DNA from: Variovorax sp. PMC12
GTDB taxonomy: Bacteria; Pseudomonadota; Gammaproteobacteria; Burkholderiales; Burkholderiaceae_C
Reading direction: 5' to 3'
Assembly (NCBI RefSeq): GCF_003019815.1
Contig: NZ_CP027773.1
Location: 372,001-436,000, forward strand
Length of the DNA: 64,000 bases
The position numbers and the translations under genes are program-made. The first letter of the stretch is position 1, and the number at the start of each line of letters is the position of its first letter. This document shows positions 61,634 through 64,000 of this stretch, one piece after another. The notes under the pieces were generated by a model. That model did not search any database and was not told the DNA's origin. It saw only the letters and a program-made list of their open reading frames with translations.

Positions 61634-62719
61634 ATGGCCTATCTCGATATCGACAACCTTCAATCCGTTTTCCTCGACGACGACGCACTCGGCGCGCGTC
61701 ATCTGCATCGTCAGCCCTGCGGCTTGCTGAACATCACGAGCGGCCGGATCGTGGCCTGTGATCCCCTGGTGCAGCCCGAGCGCGCAGCCTTCGTGCGCAG
61801 CGTGAACCGGCGCGGCGCATTTCCCGTCGAGGTGCTGCACGACAAGGGCCGCCATGCGCTGGCGGTGCTGTGGCTGGGCGAACGCGGCGGGCACCGGGTT
61901 TCCGATCTGCGCTGGGAACCGGCGCTCCTCGAAGGGCAATCGCAGGATGCGCTCGGAGACGACGAGTTCTTCGGCTACCCCGTCGATGCCGGCGTGGGCT
62001 GCTTCATGGATGCCGATGCGGCAAAGGCCATGGCCGAGCGCGAGGCGCGCGAGTCCGAAAAATCTGTCCATTTCAACTATTACGACGACGTGCTCGCGGA
62101 GGAACTGGGCTCGGCCGACATCGCCAACCATTACCCGCAGGGGCAAGGCACCGCGAACAACATCGTGATCTTCAGCTCGGGCTGGGGCGACGGCAGCTAC
62201 CCGAGTTTCTGGGCGCTCGATGCGGCCGGCGAACCCGTGGCACTGGTGACCGACTTCATGACGATGGCCGGCGGCGATGCGCGCGACGAGAACGACAAGC
62301 GCAGCGATGCCTACAAGGCCAGCCTGTCGCCGGAGAAGCTGGCTGCCCTCGATGCGCTGGGCGCGGCGGCCGTGGCAGGCGACTCGTCTCTCATCCGGTC
62401 GCTGCTCGGCGAAGGGCTCGCAGGCGCCAACGAGATCGTTCCGTCGTTGGGCGAAACCGCCATCACCAGCGCCATCCGCATGAACCGGCTCGAAGCGTTG
62501 CGCGTGCTGCTGGGCTCGATGCCGTCGCTGCCGATGCCGCCGCTGTTCTATACCGGGGACGAGGAGGAAAGCTACCTCGTCTACGCGCGCCGGCTCAAGA
62601 AGCCGCGCGTGCCGGGGCTGATGGAACTGCTCGAAAAATCCGAAGCCGCCGCAGTTGCTACAGCTGCTGCCGAACCGGCTCCTGCGGGCAAGAGCCTCTG
62701 GAAGCGCCTTTTCTCCTGA
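61634..62719 (+). CDS. DUF4241 domain protein
   Basis: 361 residues. DUF4241 occupies about residues 40-220 (ARESEKSVHFNYYDDVLAEELG...TANNIVIFSSGWGDGSYPSFWALDAAGEPVALVTDFM). A C-terminal segment (about 225-310) with ALDALGAAAVAGDSSLIRSLLGEGLAG and AITSAIRMNRLEALRVLLGS resembles ankyrin-type repeats. Possibly an immunity or contact protein; many DUF4241 proteins occur near toxins. No signal peptide. Convergent with the aminotransferase (4-base gap). Confidence 0.75.
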   Translation: MAYLDIDNLQSVFLDDDALGARHLHRQPCGLLNITSGRIVACDPLVQPERAAFVRSVNRRGAFPVEVLHDKGRHALAVLWLGERGGHRVSDLRWEPALLEGQSQDALGDDEFFGYPVDAGVGCFMDADAAKAMAEREARESEKSVHFNYYDDVLAEELGSADIANHYPQGQGTANNIVIFSSGWGDGSYPSFWALDAAGEPVALVTDFMTMAGGDARDENDKRSDAYKASLSPEKLAALDALGAAAVAGDSSLIRSLLGEGLAGANEIVPSLGETAITSAIRMNRLEALRVLLGSMPSLPMPPLFYTGDEEESYLVYARRLKKPRVPGLMELLEKSEAAAVATAAAEPAPAGKSLWKRLFS

Positions 62720-62723
62720 GCCG

Positions 62724-63893
62724 TCAGGCGCCCAGCGCGGCGCGGACCTTGTCGCCCAGTCCGCGCAACCGCTCCACGGGTTCGTTGGAGAAAACGAAGC
62801 GCAGGTACTGCGCGCCATGCGTCTCGCCCCAGCCCTGCATCGCGGTGGCGCAGACGCGCGACTTCAACAGCCGCTCGGACAGCGTCTGCCCGTCGATGCC
62901 GAAGTCGCTCGCACGCAGCAGCAGCGACCAGCCGCCGGCCGGCACGCCGACCGGCAGCCCCTTGAGTTCGTCGAGCACCGTGTCTCGCCGGCGTTCCAGT
63001 TCGCTTACATACGGCGCGAGCGTGCGAGGCGATTGCTCCAGCGCCGTCGCCACCGCGTCCTGCGCGATGCCCACCGGCACCACCACGTTCGCGAGCGACA
63101 CGGCCACGAGGTCGGGCATGTAGCTCTCGGGTGCCACGGTCCAGCCCACGCGCCAGCCGATCATGCGCAGTTCCTTGGCCGACGAGCCGACGGTGATGGT
63201 GCGCCCGGCCATGCCCGGCAGGCCCGCGGGGTGGATCACCTGGCGGCCGTCGTACAGCAGCCGTTCCATGGCCGTGTCGAGGATCAGCGTCAGGTCGTGC
63301 CGCACGCACAGGTCGGCGATGGCGCGCCAGTCTTCCTCGTCGAAGCAGCCGCCGGTGGGCATCGACGGAGACATCAGCAGCATCACCCGCACGCGCGGGC
63401 CGACGGCGGCCTGAAGCGCGTCGCGGTCCAGCTTCCATTCGCCGCCGGGCGTGAAGCGAAAGGGCGCGTACTTCGGGGTGCCGCCGGCAAGGCGGATGCG
63501 GTTGAGCAGCCCGGCGTAGGTCGGATCGGTCACCAGCACTTCGTCGCCGACCTCGACGGTGGCGAGCAGCGCATTGAGGATGCCCGACAGCCCGCCGGCC
63601 GAGATCACGCAGTTGCGCGCGCCGCTGTACGCCACGCCCGACAGCGCCGACACGTGCCGCGCCGCCACGTCGCGCAGCCGCGACTGGCCGACGAAGGGCA
63701 GGTAGCTGTTGTCCGAGTCTTCGGAGGCGGCGCGCATCGTGCGCGCGACGGCCTCCGGGTCGGGCGGGATGTCGACGTCGAGGTTCTCCAGTCGAAGGAA
63801 CGGCGGGCCGTCGGCGTCATCGGCAATGGCGCCCATGCGGTCGACGCCGATGCCGGCGATGTGGGTCAGGCGGGCGGGGCGGTTGCGAGGCAT
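62724..63893 (-). CDS. PLP-dependent aminotransferase, class I/II
   Basis: 389 residues. Fold-type I: ISAGGLSGILNALLATVEVGDEVLVTDPTYAG, Asp206 in LILDTAME, and PLP Lys240 in VGSSAKELRMIGWRVGW. The NPxNPTG motif is replaced by MSPSMPTG. Converts an amino acid to a 2-oxo acid; substrate unknown. ATG 63893 has AAGGAG upstream. The remaining 107 bases of the window (63894-64000) show no gene. Confidence 0.92.
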   Translation of the reverse strand: MPRNRPARLTHIAGIGVDRMGAIADDADGPPFLRLENLDVDIPPDPEAVARTMRAASEDSDNSYLPFVGQSRLRDVAARHVSALSGVAYSGARNCVISAGGLSGILNALLATVEVGDEVLVTDPTYAGLLNRIRLAGGTPKYAPFRFTPGGEWKLDRDALQAAVGPRVRVMLLMSPSMPTGGCFDEEDWRAIADLCVRHDLTLILDTAMERLLYDGRQVIHPAGLPGMAGRTITVGSSAKELRMIGWRVGWTVAPESYMPDLVAVSLANVVVPVGIAQDAVATALEQSPRTLAPYVSELERRRDTVLDELKGLPVGVPAGGWSLLLRASDFGIDGQTLSERLLKSRVCATAMQGWGETHGAQYLRFVFSNEPVERLRGLGDKVRAALGA

Positions 63894-64000
63894 TCCGATC
63901 TCCTTGCTGTTCACGGCGGGGAGCCGCCAGCATGGCACAACCCGGGCCGTCAGGCTGCGGTGCCGGGCGGACTGCCCAGCAGCAATAGGGCCCGGTGCGC

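Overview
The window is high-GC, densely packed bacterial chromosome. Gene content (class III CoA-transferases, Bug-type tripartite-tricarboxylate receptors, an AcoR-like regulator beside an aldehyde dehydrogenase and DUF779, eutBC beside an ethanolamine permease, many divergent LysR pairs) and protein style point to a betaproteobacterium of the Comamonadaceae, most likely Variovorax. That assignment is by recognition, not by a database search. I saw no rRNA, tRNA, CRISPR array, transposase or integrase.

Layout. 1-3.9 kb: end of a nitronate monooxygenase gene, an esterase, a TetR regulator divergent from a DUF2855 protein, and a DUF3014 membrane protein. 3.9-8.7 kb: the glycine cleavage operon gcvT-gcvH-gcvP on the minus strand, behind a tandem glycine riboswitch. 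8.8-18.9 kb: a nine-gene minus-strand operon of visibly lower GC, with a divergent LysR gene and a small DUF6506 gene. It encodes a fatty acyl-AMP ligase (FAAL), a membrane desaturase, an acyl carrier protein, an MFS exporter, a flavin monooxygenase, a protein with an arylamine-N-acetyltransferase-like Cys-His-Asp triad, a nucleoside-deoxyribosyltransferase-like protein, a hotdog thioesterase and an old-yellow-enzyme reductase. This is the best candidate for an undescribed system: the FAAL-desaturase-ACP order matches the JamABC/TtuABC cassettes that make terminal-alkyne fatty acyl-ACPs, but no PKS or NRPS follows. 19-26.7 kb: hypothetical genes, an MFS transporter divergent from an AraC regulator, and a TRAP transporter with D-erythronate dehydrogenase. 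27-31 kb: ETF-ubiquinone oxidoreductase and an SDR/EamA/thioesterase operon. 31-36.3 kb: a PmrAB-like two-component system divergent from two PAP2 phosphatases and the lipid A phosphoethanolamine transferase eptA; a shared direct-repeat motif precedes both the first PAP2 gene and eptA.

36.3-36.7 kb: two inverted copies of a structured intergenic repeat with covarying stems. 36.7-41.3 kb: a peroxidase-like protein and a three-subunit periplasmic dehydrogenase (Tat-type small subunit, GMC flavoprotein with a Cys cluster, triheme cytochrome c). 41.4-45 kb: ethanolamine permease and ethanolamine ammonia-lyase EutBC without microcompartment genes. 45-49 kb: FKBP isomerase, SDR, OpgD glucan protein, methyltransferase. 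49-53 kb: an AcoR-like sigma-54 activator divergent from an aldehyde dehydrogenase-DUF779 operon with a visible -24/-12 promoter. 53-57.7 kb: LysR, class III CoA-transferase, HMG-CoA-lyase family enzyme, VOC protein and Bug receptor, which look like an organic-acid degradation unit. 57.7-64 kb: a LuxR regulator divergent from scoAB, a CoA-transferase with permuted domain order, a DUF4241 protein and a class I/II aminotransferase.

Functionally most of the window is central or peripheral catabolism plus envelope maintenance. The 8.8-18.9 kb block stands out as an acquired biosynthetic island.
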